DNA from: Gottschalkia acidurici 9a
Lineage (GTDB): Bacteria > Bacillota > Clostridia > Tissierellales > Gottschalkiaceae
Direction of reading: 5' to 3'
Length of the DNA: 64,000 nucleotides
NCBI RefSeq assembly: GCF_000299355.1
Contig: NC_018664.1
Span: 558,001 to 622,000, forward strand
The notes under the pieces are model-generated. The model had not been told where the DNA came from. It saw only the letters and a list, made by a program, of their open reading frames with translations, and made no database searches. The first letter of the stretch is position 1, and every line of letters starts with the position of its first letter. The translations under genes were made by a program, and so were the position numbers. This document shows, piece by piece, positions 36,916 to 46,899 of this stretch.

Positions 36916-37427
36916 AACTTTCGCCCTCCTTTAGTTCTATCTGTAAAAATTCAATAGCTTTATAAAGCCGAGTTTTTACCGTACTCAAAGGAATATCTAG
37001 AATATCGGAGATATCTTTCAGCTTCAAATCCTGAAAGTATCTCAATGTTATAACGGTCTTGTAGTTATAGTCTAATTTTTCTAAAGCTTCTTTTAAGTCT
37101 ATATTTTCGAAGATATTTATTTCTTCATCTTTAAAATTTTCAATAGTTTCATTATCTAAATATAAAGTTTTTTTAGACTTATTTATAAAGTTTATTGAAC
37201 AATTAATAACTATACGGATAAGCCATGTATTAAAATATTCTGGATGATTTAGCTTATTTATAGATATATACGCCTTATATACTGCTTCTCCGATAATATC
37301 AAGAGCGTCTTGCTCATTGTGCACATAACTATATGCAATTCTATATAAATCTTCTTTTTTACTATTTAAAAGGGTAGTAAAGCTTTCAGTGTCTCCCTTT
37401 ATTGCTTTAATAACTAATTTTTTCAGG
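36905..37427 (-). CDS. ECF sigma factor with probable CTG start
   Basis: Sigma-70 region 2 (AYSYVHNEQDALDIIGEAVYKAY, FNTWLIRIVIN) and region 4 (VITLRYFQDLKLKDISDILD, STVKTRLYKA) are complete, about 173 residues. The family N-terminus should start at KKLVIKAIKGDTESF. In that place the strong site AAGGAGGAGG is followed eight bases later by CTG at 37427-37425. The only upstream ATG (37462) has no ribosome-binding site and would place that site inside the gene. A possible autoregulated promoter lies at 37479-37508. Confidence 0.85.
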
Positions 37428-37478
37428 ATAACCTCCTCCTTATAAACAAAATATGAGCTCATTTTTATTATCTACTTA

Positions 37479-37508
37479 TTAGACCATCATGTAGTTGAAA
37501 AAGTTTTA
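37479..37508 (-). promoter_or_regulatory. Candidate ECF-type promoter of the sigma gene
   Basis: Reading on the minus strand: AAAACTTTTT, a spacer, then GGTCTAA, close to the TGAAACTTTT/CGTCTAA pattern of SigV-like factors. Autoregulation is inferred. Confidence 0.35.
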
Positions 37509-37805
37509 ATAAATTATATAATTATATTTTTTGTACTAGGGTAGTAAATGAAATAGTTATTCATATACTTTGTATTAAGTTCATAGGTTTCAAGTATAGT
37601 CAGTATACACATTGTAATTAGTATAAAAATGCTATTTTTTATGAAAAAGAATAGTATATAAGAGATGAATACCAAGTTTACAGATAAATCAAATATACAA
37701 ATTAATTATAAATAGTGATTTGTTACCTGAAAATAAATGTAGTGGAAAAATCACTATGTTTATATTAGTATATACTTTATATATAGTGTACATAGGGGTG
37801 ATGTC
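37509..37805. other. Divergent intergenic region with one inverted repeat
   Basis: ATAGTGATTT at 37712-37721 and AAATCACTAT at 37748-37757 could pair about 50 bases before the Cache-GGDEF gene. No c-di-GMP riboswitch motif was found. The rest shows nothing. Confidence 0.35.
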
Positions 37806-39341
37806 ATGGATAATATCAGAAAAAAATATCAAATATTAATTTTAATTATAGTATTAGTTATGGGAATAATTATCGGTGTTATATACCTTTATAGTATGAA
37901 AAGTGTAGAAGATATCTATGAGCAATACGCAGAAGAGAGTATTATAGATGTAAAAAAGTCATTTATTAAAGATAATGTAAATAATATAATATCAAATATT
38001 GAACAAAAAAAAGAAAAGAAGACTAAGTATTATAAACAGCTTACTGATAATTCATCAGAAATACTTGATGAATACTACCAACACTCACAAAATATATTTT
38101 TAGACTTATGTATTGAATATTTTAAATTTAAAGATAATAAAGATATTTTTTCCGTTTTAATATTAGATAAAGTGTCTAATACAATAATTTATGATAGAGA
38201 TTACTCCAACTCTAATAAAGAGGCCAGCTATACTGAAAGAATAAGTCTTATGAAACACAATCTCTCTTCATACTTTCAAAATAGTTATGGACAGTATGAT
38301 GTGTTCTGGGGAGTAAGTAAAGACTATATTGACGATATAATAAAAAAGCAAATTCATGATGAAATTCATAACTCAAAGTTCTCAAATGATGCTTATATAT
38401 GGATAAATGAGGTTGTGAACTATGAGGGTGGAGACAATTATGCTATCCGACGTGTACATCCTAATTTAACTGATACAGAGAATGAATTATTATCTACAAA
38501 TACAAAAGATATTAAAGGCAATCATCCGTACTTAACTGAACTTAATGGAGTAAAAAAGAATGGTGAGATATTCTTTAATTACTATTTTCAAAAGAAAAAT
38601 AGCAATATTATTTCAGAGAAGTTAACTTATGCAAAACTATATAAAGAATATGATTGGATAATCGCAATGGGAGTTTATATGGATGATATTGAATCTTATG
38701 TCGAGAAGACAACAACAGAAAGTAAGCAGATTATTACTAGAATGGTTACACACATAGCTTTATGGATCATATGGATAATAATACTGATTATATTCTTTCT
38801 GACACTATTAGAAAAATGGTACTATAAAAATTATAATATGACACTAAATAAGGAAATATATATAGATCCTCTTACTAAAGCTTATAACAGACGAGCAGCT
38901 GTATCTCATATAAGCTCAGCTTTTAAAAATTTTAAAAAAACAGGTTTAAGTCCTGCGATAATCATGATTGATGTAGATGACTTCAAAAAGATAAACGATA
39001 CTTATGGACATGATGCAGGTGATTTTGTCCTTATAAATATTGCTGAAATATTAAATAAGCATATAAGAAGTACAGATATCTTATGTCGATGGGGAGGAGA
39101 AGAATTTTTACTGATTTGTGATAGATTAAAAGCTGATGATGTCTTTTCATTTGCAAATAAATTATTAGATTCAATATCTCAGTTTGAATATGAAAGTAAT
39201 GATAACAAATATAAAGTCACTATCTCTATGGGAGTTTCCTATTTTGATGATTTTGATAATGACTTTAACTCAGCAATTAAGCGAGCAGATGTCGCACTCT
39301 ATAATGCAAAGAACCAAGGGAAAAATAGAGTTTGCATGTAA
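37806..39341 (+). CDS. Membrane diguanylate cyclase with Cache sensor
   Basis: 511 residues: membrane helix at about 10-30, a large extracellular Cache domain (ending KLYKEYDWIIAMGVYMDDIESYVEK), a second helix at about 318-340, and a GGDEF domain with DPLTKAYNRRA, IDVDDFKKINDTYGHDAGD and RWGGEEF. RSTD five residues before GGEEF is a complete RxxD inhibitory site, so feedback by c-di-GMP is likely. Start after AGGGGTGATG. Confidence 0.93.
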   Translation: MDNIRKKYQILILIIVLVMGIIIGVIYLYSMKSVEDIYEQYAEESIIDVKKSFIKDNVNNIISNIEQKKEKKTKYYKQLTDNSSEILDEYYQHSQNIFLDLCIEYFKFKDNKDIFSVLILDKVSNTIIYDRDYSNSNKEASYTERISLMKHNLSSYFQNSYGQYDVFWGVSKDYIDDIIKKQIHDEIHNSKFSNDAYIWINEVVNYEGGDNYAIRRVHPNLTDTENELLSTNTKDIKGNHPYLTELNGVKKNGEIFFNYYFQKKNSNIISEKLTYAKLYKEYDWIIAMGVYMDDIESYVEKTTTESKQIITRMVTHIALWIIWIIILIIFFLTLLEKWYYKNYNMTLNKEIYIDPLTKAYNRRAAVSHISSAFKNFKKTGLSPAIIMIDVDDFKKINDTYGHDAGDFVLINIAEILNKHIRSTDILCRWGGEEFLLICDRLKADDVFSFANKLLDSISQFEYESNDNKYKVTISMGVSYFDDFDNDFNSAIKRADVALYNAKNQGKNRVCM

Positions 39342-39387
39342 ACTATAAAAAAGAGTTAAATATTTGGTTGAAATGATTGAATAATGA

Positions 39388-39429
39388 GCAAAGCCGTCAA
39401 TCCATTATGGAGAGACGGTTTTATTTTAC
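39388..39429 (+). terminator. Intrinsic terminator of the Cache-GGDEF gene
   Basis: AAAGCCGTC / GACGGTTTT with inner TCCA/TGGA pairing; very similar to the terminator at 44952. Confidence 0.75.
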
Positions 39430-39576
39430 AGAAAGAGTGATATAATGAAGGTTAACTAAAGATTAGAACTAATAAAACAAGAGATTAAAATCTACAAGGA
39501 TGTATATAGATATAAAAACATTATATATAAAATAACTATAAACAAAGCTTTAATAATAGAGAAGGGGGAAAATTTT

Positions 39577-40470
39577 ATGATTAAAGAATATGTATATCAT
39601 TTTTCTTCAGAAAATAAACCAGTAAAAAGGGTTAAGAAAGGTGATGTTGTTATATTTAAAACACTAGATTGCTTTAGTAATCAAGTACGTTCAGAAGAAC
39701 AATTAGTTACATCAATTGACTTTAATAAAGTAAATCCAGCTACAGGGCCAGTGTTTATAGAGGATTCAGAAGAGGGAGATGTACTAGTAGTAGATATACT
39801 AGAAATTAAAGTTGAAGATGTAGGAACTATATCTACTTTACCAGAAACAGGCCCATTGTTTGATGAAGTAGATGGACTTAGAACTAAAAAAATCTCGATA
39901 CAAGATAACAAGATAATATTTAATGATATTGAAATTACACCTAATCCAATGATAGGAGTTATAGGAGTTGCACCAAAAGAAGAAAGTATTCCTTGTGGGC
40001 TTCCTGGGGCTCATGGCGGAAATATGGACTGTAATAAAGTTATTGAAAAAAGTAGACTATATCTTCCTGTAAATGTAAAAGGTGCTCTATTTCAACTAGG
40101 AGATTTACACGCATCTATGGGAGATGGAGAAATTTGTGGTTCAGGAATTGAAATTGGTGGCGAAGTTACTGTAAAGTTAGATCTAATAAAAGACTTAGAT
40201 CTAAAATGGCCAGTACTAGAAACAGAAGATACATGGTATGCAATAGCAAGTGATGAAGAATTTGAAAAGGCTTTAAAGTACTCATCACAACAAATACAAA
40301 CGTTAATATCTCAAGCTTATGGGTGGGATAAAACAGACTCTTACTTATATATGTCAGCAGCAGGTTCTTTTGAGATTTGCCAAGGATGTAAACCGTCATC
40401 TTTTCCAGCGGTAGTACGATTTGGAGTACCAAAGATTTCAGAAAAGCCAAGACTAATATCGTATAAATAA
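39577..40470 (+). CDS. Acetamidase/formamidase family hydrolase
   Basis: 297 residues, full length for the short FmdA/AmdA branch. Landmarks are NPATGPVFIEDSEEGDVLVVDILEI, IGVAPKEE, HGGNMDCNKV, LGDLHASMGDGEICGSGIEI and the C-terminal cysteine pair in FEICQGCKPS. Family members release ammonia from formamide, acetamide or related amides. Monocistronic; start after AAGGGGG. Confidence 0.88.
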   Translation: MIKEYVYHFSSENKPVKRVKKGDVVIFKTLDCFSNQVRSEEQLVTSIDFNKVNPATGPVFIEDSEEGDVLVVDILEIKVEDVGTISTLPETGPLFDEVDGLRTKKISIQDNKIIFNDIEITPNPMIGVIGVAPKEESIPCGLPGAHGGNMDCNKVIEKSRLYLPVNVKGALFQLGDLHASMGDGEICGSGIEIGGEVTVKLDLIKDLDLKWPVLETEDTWYAIASDEEFEKALKYSSQQIQTLISQAYGWDKTDSYLYMSAAGSFEICQGCKPSSFPAVVRFGVPKISEKPRLISYK

Positions 40471-40545
40471 TAAGGGACAATAAACAAATTGTTAATTCAA
40501 ACTTAAAAATTATGTTTATAGAAAATAACATTAAAGCAAAAATAT

Positions 40546-40582
40546 AAAACCATGGTATTTTAATACCATGGTTTTATATTTT
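40546..40582 (+). terminator. Intrinsic terminator of the acetamidase-like gene
   Basis: AAAACCATGGTATT / AATACCATGGTTTT, perfect. Confidence 0.85.
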
Positions 40583-40668
40583 TATAATCTATTATGCAAT
40601 TACTAACTAGAATTATTAAATATGGTAATACTATATTTAATAAATTTAAAATAAAAAGAGGTAATAAC

Positions 40669-41340
40669 GTGTTTAATATTCTTGTTGTAGAAGATGATTT
40701 TAAGTTAAGAAAGTTGATGTGTACCGTATTAAATAAAAATGGATATCAGTCCTTTCCGGCAAAAGATGGATTGGAGGCACTTAATATTTTAGAGAAGCAA
40801 TATATTGATTTGATAGTTTCAGATATTATGATGCCAAATATGAATGGATTTGAATTAACGGAAAGCTTGCGATCAGCAAATTATAATATGCCTATTTTAA
40901 TGATAACTGCGAAAGAATCATTTCAGGATAAAAAGAAAGCATTTCTTGTTGGAGCAGATGATTATATGGTAAAACCTATTGATGTCAATGAAATGGTTTT
41001 AAGAGTAGGAGCTTTATTTCGTAGGGCAAAGATTACAAATGAACATAAGCTTACATTTGGAGAATTGACGTTAAATTATGATACATTCACAGTCCGTTCA
41101 AGTGGAGAAGAGATATTACTTCCACAGAAAGAATTTCTACTATTGTATAAACTAATGTCTTATCCAAATAAGATTTTTACTAGGCAAACACTGATGAATG
41201 AAATTTGGGGAATAGACTCTGAAACAGATATACGTACAGTAGATGTCCATATTAATAGACTTAGAGAACGTTTTAAAGAATGTAAAGAATTTGAGATTAT
41301 AACTGTTAGAGGCTTGGGATATAAGGTGGTGAGGTCATAA
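40669..41340 (+). CDS. OmpR-family response regulator
   Basis: 223 residues from GTG 40669 after AAAGAGGT; in-frame codons further upstream have no site. Receiver with EDDFK, D52 (VSDIMMPN), and MVKPI; winged-helix domain with FLLLYKLMSYPNKIF and DVHINRLRERF. The stop overlaps the kinase start (TAATG). The likely target is the MacB-like exporter downstream. Confidence 0.92.
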   Translation: MFNILVVEDDFKLRKLMCTVLNKNGYQSFPAKDGLEALNILEKQYIDLIVSDIMMPNMNGFELTESLRSANYNMPILMITAKESFQDKKKAFLVGADDYMVKPIDVNEMVLRVGALFRRAKITNEHKLTFGELTLNYDTFTVRSSGEEILLPQKEFLLLYKLMSYPNKIFTRQTLMNEIWGIDSETDIRTVDVHINRLRERFKECKEFEIITVRGLGYKVVRS

Positions 41341-42386
41341 TGAAGCTATTTAATAGACTTTTTCCTGACTGGTGGTTGACACTGATTATCTATGTCTTTG
41401 TATTAATGATACTAGCATCATTAATTATGGCTGGAGTTTCACTTATGCTATTAAAGCTTGAACTGTTCACACTAGGAGAGCCAAATTTTATTGCTGGCGT
41501 AATTGCTTTTACTATCACTAGTATTTTATTAGGTACAATTATGACAGCTATAGTGGGAAAAAGACTTATGTCTCCTATAATTTTACTAACAAAAGCTACT
41601 AAAGAAATTGCAAAAGGTAACTTTGATGTTTCTGTACCTGAATATCCTGTACCTATAAACTTTGATCATCTGATTCAGGATTTTAATAAAATGGCTTTAG
41701 AGCTGAAGGGAATTGAAATGCTGAGAACAGATTTTATAGCTAATGTTTCTCATGAGTTTAAGACACCAATTGCTTCAATTAAAGGTTACGCTACTCTTCT
41801 TCAAGATGAAAACATTTCAACTGAGGAACGGCATGAATATACACAAATGATTATAGACAGTACTAACCAGCTTTCTAAGCTTTCATCTAATATTTTGAGC
41901 TTATCCAAGTTGGAGAATCAAGAAATCGTGATGGATAAAGCTCCATTTCAACTTGATGAGCAAATTAGACAAGCATTTTTAATGTTAGAGCCACAGTGGA
42001 GTCAGAAGAATATTCGAGTTTATCCTGAATTAAGTCCAGTTATTTATTGTGGAAATGCTGACTTAATGATGCAGATATGGCTAAATATCATTGGAAACGC
42101 AATAAAATTTACTAACGAATTTGGATCAATTTTTGCTGAGCTATATGTACAGAATAATGATATATATATTATATTTTCAGATACGGGTGTTGGCATGTCA
42201 CCAGAAGTACAAGAACATATCTTTGAAAAGTTCTACCAAGGAAATCATAATAGATCTACAGAGGGAAATGGACTTGGTCTTTCCTTAGTTAAGCGTATTG
42301 TTGACTTATGTTATGGAACTATAGATGTTCAAAGTAAACCTAATATTGGGACTACATTTACTATAATTCTTCCATTTAAAGAGTAA
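41340..42386 (+). CDS. Sensor histidine kinase (short loop, HAMP)
   Basis: 348 residues with two close membrane helices (about 14-36 and 48-70) and almost no extracellular domain, then HAMP, H138 (NVSHEFKTPIASIKGYA) and a HATPase with DTGVGM and NGLGLSLV. The short loop fits intramembrane sensing of cell-envelope stress, often with help from a transporter. Overlaps its regulator by one base. Confidence 0.92.
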   Translation: MKLFNRLFPDWWLTLIIYVFVLMILASLIMAGVSLMLLKLELFTLGEPNFIAGVIAFTITSILLGTIMTAIVGKRLMSPIILLTKATKEIAKGNFDVSVPEYPVPINFDHLIQDFNKMALELKGIEMLRTDFIANVSHEFKTPIASIKGYATLLQDENISTEERHEYTQMIIDSTNQLSKLSSNILSLSKLENQEIVMDKAPFQLDEQIRQAFLMLEPQWSQKNIRVYPELSPVIYCGNADLMMQIWLNIIGNAIKFTNEFGSIFAELYVQNNDIYIIFSDTGVGMSPEVQEHIFEKFYQGNHNRSTEGNGLGLSLVKRIVDLCYGTIDVQSKPNIGTTFTIILPFKE

Positions 42387-42546
42387 TATTAAAAATATTT
42401 CATAATTATTTTCAGCTGAGTTTATATTCAGTTTAACTTTATGAAATATAATTTAGCATATATCAAAAGCATATGATACTACCTGTAGTTATCATTTGAA
42501 GGAATCAATGCATTTTGGATAATACAAGCTAGAAAGGATAGATGAT

Positions 42547-44943
42547 ATGTTAGAGCTTAAACATATTAGAAAAACTTATAAAATAGGAGATATAGAAACA
42601 AAGGCACTCGATGACATAAGTGTAGCATTCCGTGAAAAAGAATTTGTAGCCATACTTGGTACAAGTGGTTCTGGTAAAACTACATGCTTAAATATTATCG
42701 GAGGGCTAGATAGATATGACTCGGGAGACCTTATTATTAAGGGAAAGAAAACTAAAGATTTTAAAGATAGTGACTGGGACGCATATAGAAATAATTCTAT
42801 AGGATTTGTATTTCAAAGCTATAATCTAATTCCGCATTTAAGTATCGTTGCTAATGTTGAGTTAGGTATGACACTAAGCGGAGTTTCCAAAGAAAGAAAA
42901 AATGAACGTGCTATTGAAGTATTAGAACAAGTTGGATTGAAGGATCATCTTCATAAAAAGCCAAATCAACTTTCTGGTGGACAAATGCAACGTGTTGCTA
43001 TTGCTCGTGCACTAGCAAACGATCCGGAAATTCTACTATGTGACGAGCCAACGGGAGCTCTGGATACCGCGACTAGTGTTCAGATCATGGAACTTATTAA
43101 AAATGTGGCAAAAGATCGTCTAGTTATTATGGTTACTCATAATCCTGAGCTAGCAGAACAGTATGCAGATCGTACTATTCGTTTTAAAGATGGTCATATT
43201 ATATCTGATACGAATCGATATAAGGAAGATACGAAATCTGAAGGGTTTAATCTGAAAAAAACAAGCATGAACTTTCTAACGGCATTAAGTCTTTCGTTCA
43301 ATAATATTCGTACTAAGAAAGGACGTACGTTTTTAACTGCATTTGCTTCTAGTATAGGAATAATTGGAATTGCTTTAGTCCTAGCCTTATCAAATGGATT
43401 CAATAAGCAAATTGATAGCTTTGAATCTACCACTTTATCTGGTTTTCCTATTATGATTAATCAGACAACTGCTAATATTGATATGGAACAGATGAGAGAG
43501 CAAAACAAAGAAGCACTTGGAAAAACTGAAAAAGAAGGCAAGTATCCAACTGATAAAGTGATTTATCCATACGATCCTAATGACAACAATATGATTCACA
43601 CTAATGTAATTACAGATGATTATATGAATTATATAGAGAACATAGATTCATCACTTTTGTCAGGAGTTTCTTATACAAGACTTGTAAATATGAATATGCT
43701 TAATAAGGATATAAGTGGAGATGATGTGTCTGTTGTAAAATCTTCTTCAATTAACTTTACAGCTTATCCAACAAACCTTGATAAAAACAAAAAAAGTTAT
43801 CTTGAAATGAATTATGATTTACTTGCTGGAAAATATCCAAAGGATATGAAAGATTTAGTGCTCATAGTTGATGGCTACAATAAGTTAGATATTTCTGTTT
43901 TAAAGGAATTGGGTATAGACTCTAATGCAGAAAGTATTAGTTTTGATGATCTTATAGGACATGAACTTAAAGTAGTTTTAAATGATGATTTTTATATTAA
44001 AAACGGATCACATTTTATAATGAATGCTTCTCCGGATGCATTGAAGGAACTGTATAATAGTGAAAATGCTATTACGCTAAAAATTTCAGGTATAATTCGT
44101 GCAAACAAAGATAATAAGTTAGAAGCTTTACCAGCCGGTATAAGTTATTCTGATGAACTTTCTAAGTTTTTTATAGAAGATGCAAAAAAATCTGATATTG
44201 TTAAAAGTCAAATGAATGCTGACTATAATGTTTTAACTGGAGAAAGTTTTGCTGAAGATTTAAAAGGCGCAAATACGAATATTCCATCAGGAAGCCCTGT
44301 AACAATGATGCAAAGTGCTGGTGGCAGTAATAAACCAATGACAAAAGATGATATGTTGTCTGTACTTGGAGCAAAAGGTACTCCATATATGATTTCATTA
44401 TATCCTACAAACTTTACTGCAAAAGGTGATGTTATTAAGTATCTTAATGACTGGAATGAAGGCAAGCCTATTGAAGAGCAAGTATTATATACTGACATGG
44501 CTCATACTTTTTCTTCTCTTTCAGGTGGGATTATGGATGCTATAACATTAGTGTTAATTGCTTTCGCAGCAGTTTCTCTTATAGTATCATTAATCATGAT
44601 TGGTATTATTACCTACATTTCTGTTCTCGAGCGTACGAAAGAAATAGGTATTTTAAGAGCACTCGGTGGTAGAAAGAAAGATATTACTCGTGTATTTAAT
44701 GCCGAGACATTTATTATAGGTACTTTTTCCGGGTTACTAGGAATAGGAATTGCATATTTACTGACAATTCCAGTTAATATAATACTAGAAGACGTTACAG
44801 ACTTAGTTAATGTAGCACAACTTAATCCGCTTCATGCTATTCTTCTAGTTGTTATCAGTGTTTTACTGACAATGCTTGGTGGAGCTATTCCAGCAAAGAT
44901 GGCTTCAAATAAAGACCCTGTTGAATCATTACGTTCTGAATAA
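42547..44943 (+). CDS. MacB-like ABC exporter, ATPase fused to FtsX-type permease
   Basis: 798 residues. Residues 1-220 are an ATPase of the LolD/MacB class ([39 protein letters not shown]). A helix at about 265 leads to an extracellular domain of about 390 residues, then three helices of the FtsX core ([23 protein letters not shown]). Such fused exporters move peptides or lipoproteins away from the membrane and often act with the adjacent two-component system in antimicrobial-peptide defence. Single polypeptide, likely a dimer. Confidence 0.92.
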   Translation: MLELKHIRKTYKIGDIETKALDDISVAFREKEFVAILGTSGSGKTTCLNIIGGLDRYDSGDLIIKGKKTKDFKDSDWDAYRNNSIGFVFQSYNLIPHLSIVANVELGMTLSGVSKERKNERAIEVLEQVGLKDHLHKKPNQLSGGQMQRVAIARALANDPEILLCDEPTGALDTATSVQIMELIKNVAKDRLVIMVTHNPELAEQYADRTIRFKDGHIISDTNRYKEDTKSEGFNLKKTSMNFLTALSLSFNNIRTKKGRTFLTAFASSIGIIGIALVLALSNGFNKQIDSFESTTLSGFPIMINQTTANIDMEQMREQNKEALGKTEKEGKYPTDKVIYPYDPNDNNMIHTNVITDDYMNYIENIDSSLLSGVSYTRLVNMNMLNKDISGDDVSVVKSSSINFTAYPTNLDKNKKSYLEMNYDLLAGKYPKDMKDLVLIVDGYNKLDISVLKELGIDSNAESISFDDLIGHELKVVLNDDFYIKNGSHFIMNASPDALKELYNSENAITLKISGIIRANKDNKLEALPAGISYSDELSKFFIEDAKKSDIVKSQMNADYNVLTGESFAEDLKGANTNIPSGSPVTMMQSAGGSNKPMTKDDMLSVLGAKGTPYMISLYPTNFTAKGDVIKYLNDWNEGKPIEEQVLYTDMAHTFSSLSGGIMDAITLVLIAFAAVSLIVSLIMIGIITYISVLERTKEIGILRALGGRKKDITRVFNAETFIIGTFSGLLGIGIAYLLTIPVNIILEDVTDLVNVAQLNPLHAILLVVISVLLTMLGGAIPAKMASNKDPVESLRSE

Positions 44944-44951
44944 ACTAATAA

Positions 44952-44992
44952 ACAAAACCGCCAATCCACTTTTGGAAAGGCGGTTTTATTAT
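44952..44992 (+). terminator. Intrinsic terminator of the MacB-like exporter gene
   Basis: AAAACCGCC / GGCGGTTTT with inner TCCA/TGGA pairing. Confidence 0.8.
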
Positions 44993-45090
44993 ATATAATT
45001 AGATTGTTGAATAACTATTTTTATCATCAGTAAAAGTACAGTTTTACATAACTTTAATATAAAAGCTTTAAAAAATTATAGTATATAATA

Positions 45091-45300
45091 TTGTTATTTA
45101 CTCGTTTCGTTATTTCTAAATTTAGCTATTTAACAGGATATAATATTTTAAGAATAAGTTATGGATTAGAAAATCCAAGATTATATGGTTTTAACAAATA
45201 TAAGTCTCATGTAATGTGGACTATACTATTATATTTAATTGAAAAATTATTAGATAAAAATCAAGGGGTTAAGTGTAATAAGTTTTCTTTGAATAAATAA
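45091..45300 (+). CDS. Doubtful 69-residue open frame
   Basis: A TTG-started frame with some hydrophobic stretch (VMWTILLYLIEKLL) and many basic residues. There is no ribosome-binding site ahead of it, no terminator after it and no family I recognise. It may be the end of a decayed gene or chance; it fills an otherwise empty gap between the exporter and the second ECF sigma gene. Confidence 0.2.
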   Translation: MLFTRFVISKFSYLTGYNILRISYGLENPRLYGFNKYKSHVMWTILLYLIEKLLDKNQGVKCNKFSLNK

Positions 45301-45373
45301 GAATCAATTTATATTAGTAAAACTTATACTCAGAAAAGTTAAATTATTTAACAACCTATAAAATAAATAAAAA

Positions 45374-45400
45374 GTGAACCTTTTATATAAATCAGACCAA
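45374..45400 (+). promoter_or_regulatory. Candidate ECF-type promoter of the second sigma gene
   Basis: GTGAACCTTTT followed after about ten bases by GACCAA, 66 bases before the start; the AACC -35 core is typical of ECF promoters, the -10 less so. Confidence 0.3.
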
Positions 45401-45465
45401 TACATTATGTAAGCAGCTTGCAAAACAAATTTTCAATTTAAATGCTTAGAAAGGAGGAAAAAATA

Positions 45466-46101
45466 TTGTCAGACCAGTCAAAAGAAAAAGACTACGAGCT
45501 TTATAAGCATATAAAAGAGATGAGAGATGGCTCAATCGAATCTTTTGACTTTATTTATAATGAAACTAGTAGTGATGTTTATAGATTGATTTCAATGATT
45601 GTTTATAATCACATGGATAGAGAGGATATTATGAATGAAGTTTATGTTCAATTGTGGAGTTCAATTAATAATTATAACTTAGATAAACCTTTTCGAGCAT
45701 GGCTTCATGGAATAACTATTCGTCAAATTAGTAATTTTAGAAGAAAAAATTGGCGTGTTTTTCGGATCTTTGAAAAACAACGTTCAATGCTAAGTAGAGA
45801 GGATATGAGTTATGAGCCAAACATTGTTCACTCTGAATTAGAAAGTAAAATAATGGAGTTGATTAATAGTTTATCAGATAAACTAAAAGCAGTAATAGTT
45901 TTAAGATACTGTTATGATTATTCACTGCAAGAGATTGCAGATATATTAGAAGTACCTTTGGGAACGGTAAAATCAAGACATCACTCGGCTTTGAAGCAGT
46001 TAAAAAGGCGGATAGATTTAATAAATAATGTGGATGGAGGTCGCGAAGATAAAGAATGGATATTGAAAAAAATTAAAAGAACAATTGTCAAACTATGCTG
46101 A
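45466..46101 (+). CDS. ECF sigma factor with abnormal C-terminal extension
   Basis: 211 residues from TTG 45466, seven bases after AAAGGAGG. Region 2 (DVYRLISMIVYNHMDREDIMNEVYVQLW, FRAWLHGITIRQISNFRRKNW) and region 4 (KAVIVLRYCYDYSLQEIADIL, GTVKSRHHSALKQLKRR) are intact. After region 4 the frame runs on through GGREDKEWILKKIK, which looks like the start of the anti-sigma factor rather than a sigma tail, and ends at 46101 in a different frame from the rest of that gene. Small deletions probably removed the original boundary. Confidence 0.85.
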   Translation: MSDQSKEKDYELYKHIKEMRDGSIESFDFIYNETSSDVYRLISMIVYNHMDREDIMNEVYVQLWSSINNYNLDKPFRAWLHGITIRQISNFRRKNWRVFRIFEKQRSMLSREDMSYEPNIVHSELESKIMELINSLSDKLKAVIVLRYCYDYSLQEIADILEVPLGTVKSRHHSALKQLKRRIDLINNVDGGREDKEWILKKIKRTIVKLC

Positions 46102-46843
46102 CAGCATAGAGTGTCCTGAACAAGCATATTTTAAAACACGAAACTTGTATATAAATAATGTTATTAGAAAAGGAGAGCAAAGATTTATGAAAAAGAAAAT
46201 TATATTAAGTACCGCAGCTTTAGCAATAGCAGTAATACTTCCTTTAGGGGCACTTGCAGCGCCACGTATTATTGAAGCGTTTAAAACAGTAATTATTCAA
46301 GAGGAAAATGTTGATATGAAATTATCGGAATATATTCCAGACAGTTCTAACCTTACTTCTGTTCAACAAACAGCTTTAAACAAAATTTATACAGCGTTCC
46401 CTGAATTAAAAGAATTTGATATTACAGGTATTAATGCAGGTGAAGGAAGAGTAGATTATGAAATAATGAATTGGAGTTCAATTCAATTAGAAAAAGATGG
46501 TCTTAAATTTGTATTTGATATTGATAATGCAACAGGTGAATTTCATCATGTTGGCAGATATAACTGGAATGAGAACTATAAAGAAATGAGTAAAGAAGAT
46601 ATTGTTCTTCAAGCAAAAGCAATGATTGGAAGCTTGTATTCAGATATTGATTCATATTCTTATGAGTTTAAAGATTTTTATGGTAACCTTCCAAATGAAA
46701 AACTACAAGAAGCGGAAAAACAAGGGATTAAGATTGACACAAATAAAAAATATCTTGAGTTTTCAAAAGAAGATAGTGATATCTACTTCAAAGTTGATTA
46801 CTCAGAAGATGGACAATTATCAATTGGAGTTTTGAATAAATAA
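46085..46843 (+). CDS. Putative anti-sigma factor with damaged N-terminus
   Basis: The frame from TTG 46085 encodes 252 residues: about 34 cytosolic (SNYADSIECPEQAYFKTRN), one membrane helix (about 38-58) and an extracytoplasmic domain of about 190. The cytosolic part begins mid-helix, and the missing start (KEWILKKIKEQLS-like) is found in the sigma frame just upstream. TTG 46085 has no ribosome-binding site; ATG 46187 follows AAAGGAG at 11 bases and would make a protein with only the membrane and outer parts. It follows the sigma gene, so it is assigned by position and layout. Confidence 0.65.
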   Translation: MSNYADSIECPEQAYFKTRNLYINNVIRKGEQRFMKKKIILSTAALAIAVILPLGALAAPRIIEAFKTVIIQEENVDMKLSEYIPDSSNLTSVQQTALNKIYTAFPELKEFDITGINAGEGRVDYEIMNWSSIQLEKDGLKFVFDIDNATGEFHHVGRYNWNENYKEMSKEDIVLQAKAMIGSLYSDIDSYSYEFKDFYGNLPNEKLQEAEKQGIKIDTNKKYLEFSKEDSDIYFKVDYSEDGQLSIGVLNK

Positions 46844-46857
46844 TTATATACTACTTT

Positions 46858-46892
46858 AACCACTTAACAAAAGTTAAGTGGTTTTTATTTTA
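46858..46892 (+). terminator. Intrinsic terminator of the second sigma/anti-sigma unit
   Basis: AACCACTTAAC / GTTAAGTGGTT, then TTTATTTT. Confidence 0.85.
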
Positions 46893-46899
46893 TTGTATA

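Noticed and set aside
37700-37805. c-di-GMP riboswitch ahead of the Cache-GGDEF gene
   Set aside because: The conserved GEMM core bases are absent; only a loose inverted repeat is present.
42411-42452. Two TTCAG repeats 16 bases apart ahead of the MacB-like gene as regulator sites
   Set aside because: Short, imperfect and in AT-rich DNA; too weak to list as a feature.
44201-44498. Minus-strand frames inside the MacB-like gene
   Set aside because: Opposite-strand shadows of a well-conserved coding region.
46626-46835. 69-residue frame inside the anti-sigma-like gene
   Set aside because: Shadow of the real frame, no ribosome-binding site.
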